This document shows, piece by piece, positions 53,268-64,000 of a stretch of 64,000 bases of DNA; within the stretch, counting starts at the first letter, position 1; the number at the start of each line of letters is the position of its first letter. The notes beneath the pieces were generated by a model. It was not told the DNA's origin. It worked only from the letters and a program-made list of their open reading frames with translations, and searched no databases. Made by a program: the position numbers and the translations under genes. The stretch is from NCBI GenBank assembly GCA_963971425.1, contig OZ020526.1, positions 17,141,173-17,205,172 of the forward strand. Direction: 5' to 3'. The stretch comes from Bryoerythrophyllum caledonicum (Eukaryota > Streptophyta > Bryopsida > Pottiales > Pottiaceae).

Positions 53268-54175
53268 TTCGGGGAGCTTCAAAAAATTTCTAGAAGTTTC
53301 TATTGACATTAAGATACATGTAAAGAATATTACCTTCTTAGAAGATGTCAAAAAAATTCTTGTCTTTACTGTGAAAAAACATTTTAACTCAAGTCAAACA
53401 TTTTTACACATTTTAGGCAAGCGGGGAAAAAAACTTCATCATTTCTACATAAAACCTAGAGATCTTCATATTTTTCACTTTTTATTTTTTCTACAATAAT
53501 ATGTGGTGTAAACCTCCTTATTGACTCCTAAGATTATCATTCTAAAACATATTATATTCTCAAAAAAAAATTGTGAATTAAAAATTTTTAACCTCCACTC
53601 CTTACACACTTGTTTTGAATATGCTACACCCTTCTCTACCTCTAAAATTGTTCTATACGGAACTAACATCATGCTCAACACAATGGTTAATGAATTAGAC
53701 CTTGTGTAGAGAAAAAATTCAATACCAAGTGAAGTCAAAGTCTATTGATATACTGAGACAGGGTTAAAAATGAACCATTTTCTTGACTTCAAACACTATA
53801 ATCTTTCTATCCGTGCAGTCACAGTGTATAAAATTTTGTGAGTATGTTACTTTGTAAGTATTTATAGAGATCCTACGGTCAAAAGGATAAATGTAAGGTC
53901 TTGTTTCCTTCCTTCCTCATTGCACTAGAATCAACAATTTTTACAAAAAATGATCCATTTTCTCTACTTCAAATACTGTAATCTTTCAATCCATGCGGTC
54001 AAAGTGTATGAAATTTTCTGAGTATGTCACTTAAGAAGTCTTAGCTAAGATCCTACGGTCAAAACTAAAAATTAAAGTTTTTGTTTCATTCCCGAAATAT
54101 TGCACAAAAATCAACAATTTTAATGTGTATTTGTGGGAATTTGTCATAGAAATTTAGGGGTTGAAGAAAAAACTG
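53268..54175 (-). mobile_element. Family R TTAA element, degenerate, with internal duplication
   Basis: Shares family R interior blocks in reverse orientation. A segment of ~185 bp (CCATTTTCTTGACTTCAAAC and following) is present twice, at about 53770 and 53950. The terminal TTAA is degraded. Confidence 0.55.
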
Positions 54176-55268
54176 TGCTGGTCAAGGACCTTCTAAAACT
54201 TTAGATACAACACTGTAGTAAATTTGTGATTTTCAATACTATATTAAAGATTCTTCAACTAACATCTTTCATTTAGGGGTCATTTCAATATCCCAACGTT
54301 ATAATTTTAGTTTGTAACAACAATATACATGTAGAATATTGTGGACACCAATTGCACATTTTTAATTAAAGTTCCATGGATTAATCACATTTACAAAATA
54401 GCAAAATGTTAGAAGACACATAACATCATCCAACGAATCCAACACACTTGATCCCCACAACAAAGAGATTTAAGCTTACAAACATTTCTGAGATAAATAA
54501 GAGTGACAATATTATTCACATGTGCTTTATCACCATACTCTACAAATTTAATTTCTTTTCTTTACGGGTAGTAAGAATAACCAGGATAATGAATGATAGA
54601 GCCATCATCATCATGAGGACCATTTTTAAGAAATCTCCAAAATAAACAAAAATATTCAAGAGATAATATATAAGAATATAGGGTTTGTGAAAAATATTAT
54701 AATTTCTAGGATCAAATTATTATTTCTTTTAAATCTTTGAAATGAATGTTTAGATAAGTCATAAAAGATATCGCCCGATGATAATTTCAGCAGGCCAATA
54801 TTCCTTTAGAGAATTTATCAAAACTTTCATTTAGAAGACTAAAAAAGAAAAGGAGCAGATCTCGTATATGTGCACATGAGCAATCTCCACCGCATTAATC
54901 ACAAAAGCGGGCCCGCTTCGCTAAATGTTTTGCATGGGAATAAACTAAAAAAGAAAAGGAGTAATCACAAAAGCGGAGATAAGAATGAGAACTACCAGAC
55001 AATCTCTTCTTGGACCTCCGATCCCGAATCCAAAAAAACTAGCATGCGGCATGCAATCTCAAAATACAGCTCTCCCACCAAGCTTGTTGTTGACTTCACT
55101 GCACCTTTTCAACTTCCAATACGTGGCCCACGGTTGTGGCCACCAACTTGACGCCCTCAACCCACATCTGCCTCATGTACAAGTCCAGTGCTAGTAAGGT
55201 ACAAGTCCTGTCCTACCAGTATCCCCATGAGGACGGAAAGTAGTCTAGAATATTAAGTGCTAGCGAGA
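54176..55268. other. Repeat S fragment and AT-rich DNA, no gene
   Basis: About 54250-54400 resembles repeat S. A short direct repeat (ACTAAAAAAGAAAAGGAG, with ATCACAAAAGCGG) occurs at 54838 and 54943. No recognised gene. Confidence 0.4.
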
Positions 55269-55323
55269 TAACAGACACTTTATTCACGCCGGTTCCCTTC
55301 GGGTACCGGCGTTCTTCTTCTTT
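55269..55323 (+). mobile_element. Minimal LINE 3' tail insertion (55 bp)
   Basis: Only the last 55 bp of the LINE tail: ACAGACACTTTATTCACG, the hairpin and TTC repeats. Flanked by 11 bp duplications TGCTAGCGAGA (55258-55268 and 55324-55334). Confidence 0.85.
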
Positions 55324-55639
55324 TGCTAGCGAGAGTAGTGAAATCAAACAAAGTTTTGTAGTAGAGTTCAAGCATACCATGTAGAAATTTAGGATGGATC
55401 TAGATTAGGGATGATGGGAAGCTGCTATGGAACCGAAATCAATTTTGACCTTGAACCACGTCAAAGTAATCAGTGCATATCAATTCTCATTAAAACTAGT
55501 CTTGTCTGTTACAAGGTTGTAATCCTTGTGCTCCAGAATCTTGAGGTTTCCAGGCTCAAACAGGTCGAGAGCCACAAATTGTTGATTAGGAACTCATCCT
55601 ATGATTGATCTTGGCAGAAATACATACTGCAGTCTGAAA

Positions 55640-56850
55640 CCGTACACTTTGTTTTTAAAGATATAGGCGCCATTCGTTGCCCGAAGAGGTTGAAAAAAGT
55701 TATGATGTCATTGTGCACAGTTCCATAGGTTCAGGCGCCATGAAGTTCACTATCGGCTCAAGAAAGTTGTACCTGCAAGACGAGTTACAAACCAGTTACA
55801 AGACAGTAACAAACTGGGGTTCCCAAACATGAAGAATATATGCTTCAAATGTCACCATGAGTGGCGGAAACTACAATTTGAACAATTAAAAGATAAGTGA
55901 GTGGTAAAGAAATCCATCAGTTGATTGGCTTGAACTTTTGAATATGTGCTCTAACAACCGAAAAGAAATGGGACGTCATAGTTACTTACCAGGTCCGCCT
56001 AGATTCGAGTACTCCAAAAATTCAACTAGTAACTGTTGGTAGAATTCGGAGTCGTCAACCACCTCAGCATCACATGCACTAGCCTGGAGAAGACATGAAA
56101 AGAAGGTCAACAATCCTCCCATGGCACCACCATATACTCTGAAGGAAGACGAGCTAAAAACGACGACGACCGCATGATACTACTACCGCAATACTTAATC
56201 AATCAGCTTCATACCTGCCGATTAGAAATTGAAGTGTTAAATGATTTGTGAAGTGAACAGACCCACCTCTTCATCAGTGACATCAGATGCAGCTGTAGAT
56301 TTACCACCATTATCCACTACTCCAGTAGGTTGCTACAAAGACAGGGAGATCTCAGAGAAAAGGGAGTGCAGAAGTTTAACATAAATGTTAAGCTACAAGC
56401 AAGGACGTTGTCAAGCTAGACTACCTGCTCCTTTGATTGACTTGAATGTATGCTTGCAATCAGTTGCGTTGGGTTTTTCAAGGCTGAAGCAAGCTGCTGA
56501 GATATGCTTTGCACCATCAGGCAAGAGAAAAATGTCATTTTACATACTACACAATAGTCAAAACCACCGAACACCAAGCGGAACCACCGAGCTTTACCTG
56601 ATTAAACGCTTGAAATCCACCCTTGGCAGCAGCTGCACCTGTTGTCCGCTGCCATCTATCCAGTGATGAATTCCGATAAGGAATAATGCGCACACTCTAC
56701 CAACAACGGTTCGCTTACAATGATACTGCCCTACAGGCCGCCTCATTCCGACTGCTAATTGTACGAACGCCGGCAACCTCTCCAGAGCTCTAACCAAACA
56801 CTACACTCGGCTCCACAACTCTCGCTCATCAACCCCGCCTCGTCGTCACA
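55640..56850 (-). pseudogene. AATF/Bfr2-like ribosome-biogenesis gene remnant
   Basis: AATF/Bfr2 acts in small-subunit rRNA processing in the nucleolus. Exon-like pieces on minus: ending 56598 (SSLDRWQRTTGAAAAKGG, QAFNQ|gtaaag), about 56508-56425 (SISQQLASALKNPTQLI), 56332-56267 (QPTGVVDNGGKSTAASD), 56083-55990 (DDSEFYQQLLVEFLE), and from 55772 (YNFLEPIVNFMAPEPMEL ... NLFGQRMAP). These follow the family order. Defects: no AG acceptor directly before SISQQ (AA instead), no visible exon for the basic stretch expected before YN..EPIVNFM, a stop (TAA) after MTS, and a frame change in the following T run before NLFGQRMAP. I call it a dead copy. Family assignment is from memory of the motifs. Confidence 0.6.
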
Positions 56851-56861
56851 GTAAGTCCAGA

Positions 56862-57130
56862 ACCATGAAAATGCTCATTACTGCGCCACTCGAAAGTATG
56901 CAGTGTACACGTCACATGCAACCATGAAAATGCTCATCTAGCTCATTACTGTGCCACTCAAACATAAGCAGTGTACACGTTACGTGCAACCATGAAAATG
57001 CTCATCTACTGCTTCGGTGCGCCACCGAGCGTTTACTTGCGCGCCACTCAAACGTGTGGCATCATCTTCATGGTACACACTCGAACCATGAGAATGCTCG
57101 TCTACAGCGAACTTGTACACTGATGATTTG
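56862..57130 (+). repeat. Four tandem units beginning ACCATGAAAATGCTC
   Basis: Units start at 56862, 56921, 56989 and 57085 (59, 68, 96 and ~46 bp). They share ACCATGAAAATGCTCAT, GCGCCACTC-like and GTGTACACGT-like blocks. The growth in length comes from inserted TCGGTGCGCCACCGAGCG-type sequence. Confidence 0.7.
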
Positions 57131-57285
57131 GTGCGCCAACGAGCGTGTACCACACTAAGTGACCAGACCCACGAAGTGACATCTCTCTACCCACATCAAA
57201 AACCACGCATTCCACGTTAAACTGGTGCGCCACTAGAAATCTAGAGTGGCGCGCAGGTACACGCTTGCTAGCGCACCGAAACAGC
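57005..57285. repeat. ~43 bp imperfect inverted repeat, GC-rich arms
   Basis: The left arm from about 57005 (CTGCTTCGGTGCGCCACC, then TTGCGCGCCACTC) pairs with 57240-57285 reversed (CTGTTTCGGTGCGCTAGC, then CTGCGCGCCACTC). About 195 bp separate the arms. It could fold as a long hairpin or be the ends of a small transposon. No target duplication was identified. Confidence 0.6.
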
Positions 57286-58818
57286 AGGTACACGTTCGCT
57301 GGCGCACCACCGAAATTCTAGGTTTAAAGACATGCAACCAATGAAGGTCCGTTTACGTTGGAGTACTATTGCCACTTGGTTATTTATGCAGCCGCACGGG
57401 TACCTGTTGTTTCGAGAGCTTCTGCATGCAGGTCTGGCAACAGCATTTCCGTGGTCGGAGTGGTGAGATATTTTTCAAGGCATGTTTCACCAGGGAATAT
57501 TAACTCGGGGTGTGTTTTATGTGTTGCAGGCATGTAATGGCACATATTTCTGCCCAATCGAGACGTTCAAGGTGCTTTTTTGCATTCAGCCTTGCACTAG
57601 AAGTTCTCTATTTTTAAATCAAATGTTTTGAGGTTCTGATCCTACCGAAGTTTTCTTATGCGGCTTCATAATATTCTGACTTTTTCCCATAATAGGAACA
57701 TGTGGTAGCACCACACATGAAGTGGAGCTTCGAGTCGCTTTGCACGATGCAAGTTGTGCATGAACCGGCCCATCTGACGTTTTTCCAGAAGCTTTTCTCA
57801 ATCCCCTCACACTTGTTCAGGTGGCTTTTCCGTTCCACTTCAGGGCAGGGCATGTGCCATTCAGAATTGTAACGTGTAAGTTTTGTGAAGCTCTGTAGTG
57901 TCGTTGTATATTCAAGGTAGTTATATCAACCATACGTGTGTAGATAATGGTTCTCCAGGGAAGTGTCTTGTCTCATTACACAGATGCTGTAATGGTATGA
58001 AGCAATGAATTGGAAGTGTTCTCTAATTCTCTAATCGTCACGAGAGATTTTTAGATATTAATAAGAAAGGTGCCAACTTACATGCATATGCATCCCGATT
58101 GGTGTCATTTTGTGTTCAGTCCTAAACCAAGGCTTCAAATATCAAATGGTGCAAACCAGTACGCGTTCATCATGGTGTTCACAAGATTGGTGTCCATATG
58201 ATGGACAAGGAATATTGTAGATAAATGAGCCGCAAACGACGAGGGGCCACCCTCAAAAAACGCTCCTTGGTCCAAACTGTGGGCGTCCAAATTCCTCCTA
58301 CACGTCTGCAATAGCACCAGAAACGAACTTAAAATTGTGTGTGCAGGTTGATCTTTGATCAGTCAAGGTGTATGAACTTCGCCAGCTAGGATCGTGTCGC
58401 AGGGTGACACGAACTTAGCAAGGTGCACGAACTTAGCTAGGTTGATCTATGAAGCCTGCGACACGAATTTAGCTCCTCAACTATTCACGGATGGCTCTCG
58501 AGATCACATGCCCTCATGATTGCTGCATCTGTGCTTCACAAGTTCACAGCTCATTAGCTTCTACCGAAGACTACCTTTTTTTTTTTTTTTTGACACAAGC
58601 AAAGGAAACCTTTACTACAGAGGTAATACTACCCTTCCAACCACATCAATTTCCATGGAATTAGCTCTTCACCACGCTTGGTAGGATCGGAATAAAAATA
58701 TGAATGAGGTGGTTTTGACAAGAAAAACTTTATTGAATCAGGTGGTTTCACAAGAAAATTCTAGGTGAGCATTCACAATAGAAGGCTTTGCATTACGTCC
58801 CGATTGCGGTTGTCCAGT
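57286..58818. other. No supportable gene
   Basis: Moderate GC. A minus frame at 57853-57656 (KCEGIEKSFWKNVRWAGSC, with several Cys) is unrecognised. An ~18 T tract near 58577, followed by GACACAAGC, could be the reversed poly-A tail of a tiny LINE insertion, but no convincing duplication is seen. Confidence 0.35.
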
Positions 58819-59754
58819 TTAACCCCTAAAGGACCACGACCACTTTTGCTCTAAAACTAGTCCAAAACTGTCACTGCCAAAAAGAGACATGAAAATCACA
58901 TTTTAAAGTGAATTTCGGATTTTCAACCGTAAGATCTTAAAATAGACTTCATTATGAACATGCCGTTAATTTTTGGTTGCAATCCACCGCACGGATTGAT
59001 AGATATAAGTGTTTGAAGTCAAAATAATGGTTCATTTTCTTCCCCGCGTTGAGTAGATCAGCAGACTTTGACTTCACTTTGTATCAAATTTTTGCATTGT
59101 ATAAGGTCTAAATCTCTTACCATTGTCTTAAGCATGATGTTATTTCCCCAACACACCAATTTTTAGAGGTAAAAAAGGGGTGTAGCATATTCAAAACAAG
59201 TGTGCAAGGAGTGGAGGTTCAAAAATTGTCATTTCACGTTTTATTTTTTTGTGAATTACGTATGTATTCGAATGATAATCCAAACGGTCAATAAGAAGGT
59301 TTTCACCACATATTGTTGTTGAAAATTTTAAAAATTAAAAATATGAAGATCTCTAGGTTTTATGTAGAAAAGATGAATTTTTTTTCCCCAGTTGCCCGAC
59401 AATGTGTGAAAATGTTTGACTTGGAATAAAATGCCTTTTTACACTAAAGACAAGATTTTTTTTGGAAAATTTTCAAAGAAGGAAATATTCTTTATATGTG
59501 TGAAAATTACAATGTCAATAGAAACTTTTGTCAAAATTTTTGGAGGTGCCCGGAGTCCCCACTTTTGGCTTTAAGTGGTAGTAACTTTCAAACCACAAAT
59601 CCAAAAAAATAAATATATATATATCTCCACAAAGCTCTTATCAGATTCTATCTTGAAAACAAAATTCAATTAAAAAGGATTTTTTTTTGAATTGTAGGTA
59701 CATGCCCAAAATCCAAAATGACCCCGAAGGGACGTTTGGTCCCTTAGGGGTTAA
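58819..59754 (+). mobile_element. Family R TTAA element, best-preserved copy
   Basis: 936 bp from TTAA to TTAA. Inverted ends: CCCCTAAAGGACCACGAC on the left; CCCCTAAGGGACCAAACG reversed on the right. No coding capacity. It serves as the reference for the other R copies. Confidence 0.7.
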
Positions 59755-59759
59755 ACAAG

Positions 59760-59986
59760 TTAACCCTTAGACGTTAGAAGGTGCTGCCGGTGCCCACCAT
59801 TTTCTACATGTACGGTGTCGTATTTGAACATGATAAGGTTCAGATTGATTGAAATGACTTCGGAATGAAAGATGTTAGTTGAAGACTCTTCAATCCAAAA
59901 GTGTTAGTCTTTGCAAAACTTTAATACATTTTTTTGTATTCTACAGAGCAAAGTATGGTCCTGTGTATACGGTTCTTGATTGACAT
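59760..59986. repeat. TTAA-type terminus with reversed repeat S fragment
   Basis: Begins TTAACCCTTAGACGTTAGAA with GCTGCCGG further on, similar to 30528. The following ~100 bp are repeat S in reverse (GAAAGATGTTAGTTGAAGA). This suggests repeat S belongs to a second TTAA family. Confidence 0.4.
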
Positions 59987-60907
59987 TTAATCCCTAAAGG
60001 ACCATTTAACATAGGGGTGGACGATTTTGATTTTGGGCAACTTCCTAAGGAAAAAAATATCTTTTTAAAAAAATAAAATTATATTAGATTGTCCCTGATA
60101 AGAGCTTTGTGGAGGTATTTTTGTTATTTTTTTGGATTCATGGTTTGAAAGTTAGTACCACTTAAAGTTAGAAATGGAGACTTAGAGCAACTCCAAGATT
60201 TTGCTAGAAGTTTCTATTGACATTAAAAATAATTCATAAATGTAGAGGATATTACCTTCTTGAAGATGTCAAAAAAGATTTATTGTCTTTAGTATAAAAA
60301 ACATTTTAACTCAAGTCAAACATTTTTACACGTTTCGGGCGAGCTGCAAAAACCTTCATCTTTTCTACTGAAAACCTAGAGATCTTCATAGTTTTCACTT
60401 TTTATTTTTTAATTAAAAATATGTGATGAGAGCCTTCTTATTGACCGCTTGGATTATCATTCTATGGCATATTATATTCACAATAAAATAAAACGTGAAT
60501 TGACAATTTTTGAACCTCCACTCCTTGCACACTTGTTTTGAATATGCTACACTCCTTTACCTCTAAAATTGGTGGATACGACACTAACATCATGTTTAAC
60601 ACAATGGTAATGGATTTAGACCTTGTGTAGTGCAAAAAATTGATACCAAGTGAAGTCAAAGTCTGTTGATCCAATGAAGGCTGGGAAGAAATGAACCATT
60701 TGCTTGACTTCAAAACACTATAATCTTTTAATCCGTGCAGTCAAAGTTTTTGAAATTTTGTGAGTATGTTACTTAGTAAGTCTTAATTGAGATCCTACGG
60801 TCAAACCTACAAATGTGAGGTTTTATTTCCTTCCTTACTCATTGCACTAGAGCCAACTAATTTGAAATGCTTTTGGTGTGAAATTGTCACGGTCCTTTAG
60901 GGGTTAA
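59987..60907 (-). mobile_element. Family R TTAA element, reverse orientation
   Basis: 921 bp from TTAATCCCTAAAGGACC to GGTCCTTTAGGGGTTAA. Opposite in orientation to 58819-59754, from which it is 232 bp away. Confidence 0.65.
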
Positions 60908-60910
60908 GGG

Positions 60911-61318
60911 TTAACCCCTAAAAGCCCATTTAACCCTAGAGGATGTTTTCATTTTGGGCAAGTCCCTAAAATCCGAAATTCAATCTTTATTTTTGAAGAT
61001 TTTATATTAGATTGTTGCTGATAAGATCTTTACAAAAAAAAAAAGATTTTTTTGGAATCATAGTATGAAAGTCATTAGCCTTCAAAATGAAATTGAGGAT
61101 TTCAAATAGCTCCAATTTTTTTGCTAGATGTTTCTATTGACAATTGAGATTTTGAATACATTTAAAGAATATTACCTACAAAAAAAATCCTTTGCCTTTA
61201 GTGTAATTTTTTTAATCCAAGTCAAACATTTTCACATATTGTCGGGTAAGGTACCAAAAAGAAACTTCTTCTTCTCTACATAAAACCTAGAGATCTTCAT
61301 ACTTCACTTTTAATTAAT
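60911..61318 (-). mobile_element. Family R TTAA element, truncated
   Basis: Starts TTAACCCCTAAAAGCCC three bases after the previous copy and follows the R interior for ~400 bp, then stops at unrelated sequence. Confidence 0.55.
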
Positions 61319-62281
61319 TGACACCAATGTAAGCTACCCAAAATCACTGGAAGCCCACCACAGGACTTCTTGCATTTGGGTTTTAATATTTTTCATATAA
61401 AAAATTGAATTAGTACTTACACGGAGTACGTAGATTTATTTTTTTACATCTAAAAAATACTATGCTAAAACCTATTCGCAATTGAACCGTCTTCCGTATA
61501 TTTAAAACCGTGCTTTGAATATTCATATGTATCCTATTTAAATATAATATTATGTCGACAAAATATATGTAACATGTGAATTTAAATTCATACATTAACA
61601 AATTTCAAATAGTTTCACGCGTTCCTATAAGTCCATTAAATTGTTTATCCCATGTATGTAAAGCCAATATCTCCATAGAAAGAAGTGTAGCCTATTCATG
61701 AATTTGAGCTGTCCATGTTCATTAGATGACGTCTTCAGTGATGTCTAGTCTTACATGATGGCAATTGTAACTTTAACTATAGTGACAAATAAGGTGTATG
61801 ATCCAATTTAAAGTAATGAGCAAAGAATCCCGTATTTAATCAACTTAAAAATATTATGGATACAAAATATATGTAACATGTGCATTTAAGATGAGCCACT
61901 AATAAATTTTTAGTTTTATGTGTTTCTGTAAGTCCATCAAAATAATTTATCCCACATAAGCAAAGCCGATGTTTTCATACAAACAAGTTTTGCCTATCTA
62001 TGTAGAGGAGCTGCCCATTTTGCTTAGTTTTTTCTTTCCAGGCAGCGGTCTACAGTCATCCCACAGTGAAAATGAACGTGGACCTCCCGTATTTTCAATG
62101 ATGTTGCACTCAGGCGTGACCACATTGTTACTGACGTTCTCCAAAACGTGTGTGTCCACGGTGACATCTGCGCATTTGTCTTTAGCAAGAACACGTTTCA
62201 TCCAACGTCAAAAAAATTTCAAGTATTGTGGCCGGTGTCTGACAAACGTCAGACGTCTAAGAAAACACGACACGTAGCATT
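61319..62281. other. AT-rich DNA leading into the outer element around Harbinger copy 2
   Basis: No gene. From about 62040 the composition changes and CGTC/GTCCA motifs appear, like 50561-51053. 62201-62281 is identical to 1-81. Confidence 0.4.
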
Positions 62282-64000
62282 AGTCCCCCGCACATGAGCC
62301 ACAACTGGGGCAGTGGTTCGCAGGATGAGGAATCTGGCGGGCCCCCACCGTCATAGACTTTTTAGAGCCCCAACGCCGCACATGCGCCTGACGCACATGG
62401 TAATTCGCATGCCGCGTCACTACCACCTCATCCCTTTTCCAACATGCCCCATAACTTTTGTAATTTTAGAATTCCAACAGTTCGGCTAGGGGGGAAGTAT
62501 TCGGTGCAGGTCCCGCATTGAAATCGGAGGGGCTTCAAAATGCCTTGTGCCTTGATTTAAGTAACTCTTGTGGTCACAGAGAAGAAGGGTTATCAAGTTT
62601 ATGGTGATGCTTGTGAAGAGGGGCAAGTTTGGAATAACATAACTTTCATTTGGTAAGTTCTTTTTCAATGATTTTTGTTTTAAGTTGTAGTATATGCCGT
62701 AGAGAATGCATGGGGTATTTTGGGTGTACTTTTTAGCCTTGTTTCGGGATATTTTTTTAATAGTTTGCGGATTGTTGGGGTTTTGAATCAAGTTTTGTTG
62801 GACTTTCTTTGAATATAGGTGCATTGTATGCAACAATGGACCCGTCTTTCTATGGTATGGCAGTGCTTACGTGGATGTTCTTTTCCATGACAATGGGCAA
62901 TTCTATCACTTATAAGTCAAGAGTGTGGACCGTGCTTGAGTCTATGAATGGATATTCGCTTCTTCCTCTTATGTGGTTGATTGGCACAAGGAAAAATCAT
63001 ATTGGAAGAGTGTGGTGGGTGGAGCCTAGGCAAGACACTCATTGGACTATTGTAGAATCCATTGTATGGAGGGCATCGGAGGAAATGCGCCATAAAAAAT
63101 ACATGCAGTTTTATAGAATGAACCCAAATGCCTTTGATGATTTAGTTCATATTCTGGCACCTTATTTGAGATCGCATTGCATAAACCCCGTTAGACCTCA
63201 ATTGGAGATCAGGAAAATAGTTGCTATAGTTCTCTATAGACTTGCGCATGGCTACTCTCCGGAACACATTGCTGATCGTCTAAAAGTTGGGGGATCTACC
63301 GTACGGAAGTATGTGGGAATAGTATGTGACATCCTTTGTGATAAAAACAAGTTATTTAGTACATGCATTAGCATTCCCACAGGTCATCGCTTGCAGAGCA
63401 TCATCGACGAGTTTGAGGACATTACCGGACTGCCAAATGTATGTGGTGCGATTGATGGAACGCACATTCCTCTTGCCGACCCTCCGAGTAGAAAAGTGAC
63501 TTTTTTAATAGAAAGAAGTTTCACTCTATAGTTTTACAAGCAGTTTGCGATGCAAACAAAATCTTTTGGAATGTGTATGCAAGTCAGCCGGGGGGTGTTC
63601 ACGACGGAGGACAATTTAAAGTCTCTAGTTTATATAGAGACTTGAGGAACCGTGATATTTTGCAGTCGCCGATTGTGAATGTTCGTGGAAAACAATGCAC
63701 TCCATATTTGATTGGTGATTCTGCAAATCCTATTCGTCCCTACTTGCAAAAAACTGGAGGTCTCCAGAAGATGAAGAGAAAAAGCGGTTTGACAGCGCTA
63801 TGAACTCCGGGAGAGTGGTCATAGAGAATGCATTTGGATCTTTGAAGAACAGATGGTGTCTTTTGAAGCATTTCAATTCTGGGATTGATAAAGCCGCAAC
63901 GATTACCGTTGCATGTTGTAGGTTGCACAATTTTTGTGAGCAGAGAAATTTGCCTGAGCCTAGTGGTTATAGAGCAAATTATATAGACCCGGTACAAGGA
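62282..64000 (+). mobile_element. PIF/Harbinger transposon, copy 2 (cut by window end)
   Basis: Identical to 82-1800 except for four transitions (62975, 63108, 63857, 63962). Begins with the same 24 bp terminal repeat after ATT. The Myb half lies beyond the window. Confidence 0.85.
62836..64000 (+). pseudogene. Harbinger transposase, copy 2 (partial in window)
   Basis: Same protein as at 636. Here the early codon is TGG (Trp) where copy 1 has TAG, so the first 232 codons are open to SFTL. Both homopolymer frame changes of copy 1 (near 63501 and 63749) are present. The catalytic Asp and Glu motifs are unchanged. The duplication therefore happened after, or copied, the frameshifts. Copy 1 later gained its stop, or copy 2 represents the older state. 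Confidence 0.85.

Noticed and set aside
58571-58640. Tiny LINE insertion marked by a T tract
   Set aside because: The tract and GACACAAGC are suggestive, but the candidate flanking duplication is only 6-7 bp and imperfect.

Overview
The window is nuclear DNA of a land plant, most likely a non-seed plant (bryophyte-like; lycophyte or fern not excluded). The reasons are a 13-exon SAC9-type phosphoinositide phosphatase gene with plant-style introns and a WW domain, a TIR domain of the SHSGAQKDF type known from mosses and other non-seed plants, an NB-ARC/LRR gene with a moss-like MHEIYMRFA motif, and AT-rich intergenic DNA full of transposons. No genus is claimed.

Layout. 1-4171: a 4.05 kb PIF/Harbinger transposon (dead DDE transposase plus Myb-like partner) nested in an older element. 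It recurs at 62201-64000, exactly 62200 bp away, with four transitions. 4304-4935: a TIR exon of an interrupted resistance-type gene. 5086-6252: an unidentified gene of about four exons with a predicted membrane helix. 6253-9837: anonymous DNA with short tandem repeats. 9838-10789 and 10786-24425: two copies of a ~940 bp TTAA-flanked non-autonomous (piggyBac-like) element. The second copy is split by a 12.7 kb LINE at 11271-24011 (minus strand), bounded by a 12 bp target-site duplication. The LINE has an ORF1, an APE endonuclease, reverse transcriptase, RNase H, a CCHC finger and a C-terminal restriction-like endonuclease, which is the dual-endonuclease Dualen/RandI architecture. A tRNA-derived SINE and a LINE-tail fragment, each with its own target-site duplication, sit inside it. 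25421-26099: a 5'-truncated LINE copy. 27765-29502: a decayed piggyBac transposase. 31421-32698: a second, different PIF/ALP1-like transposase relic. 33742-40621: SAC9, open through 13 exons but starting abruptly in mid Sac domain beside an inverted repeat. 42886-43776: an intact unknown ORF with a likely signal peptide. 44652-45270: a TA-flanked MITE. 48019-50424: an NB-ARC/LRR relic. 55269-55323: another LINE tail. 55640-56850: an AATF/Bfr2-like pseudogene. 58819-61318: three more TTAA elements. 62201-64000: the second Harbinger copy.

How it fits together. Host genes are sparse islands (SAC9, the 42.9 kb ORF, perhaps the 5-6 kb gene) in a transposon graveyard. The mobile elements form functional partnerships: the SINE carries the LINE's 3' tail and terminal hairpin, and the small TTAA elements carry piggyBac-type ends while a piggyBac transposase relic lies nearby. 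The nesting gives a relative chronology: TTAA element, then LINE, then SINE and tail insertions. All splice and domain calls were read by eye without database searches.
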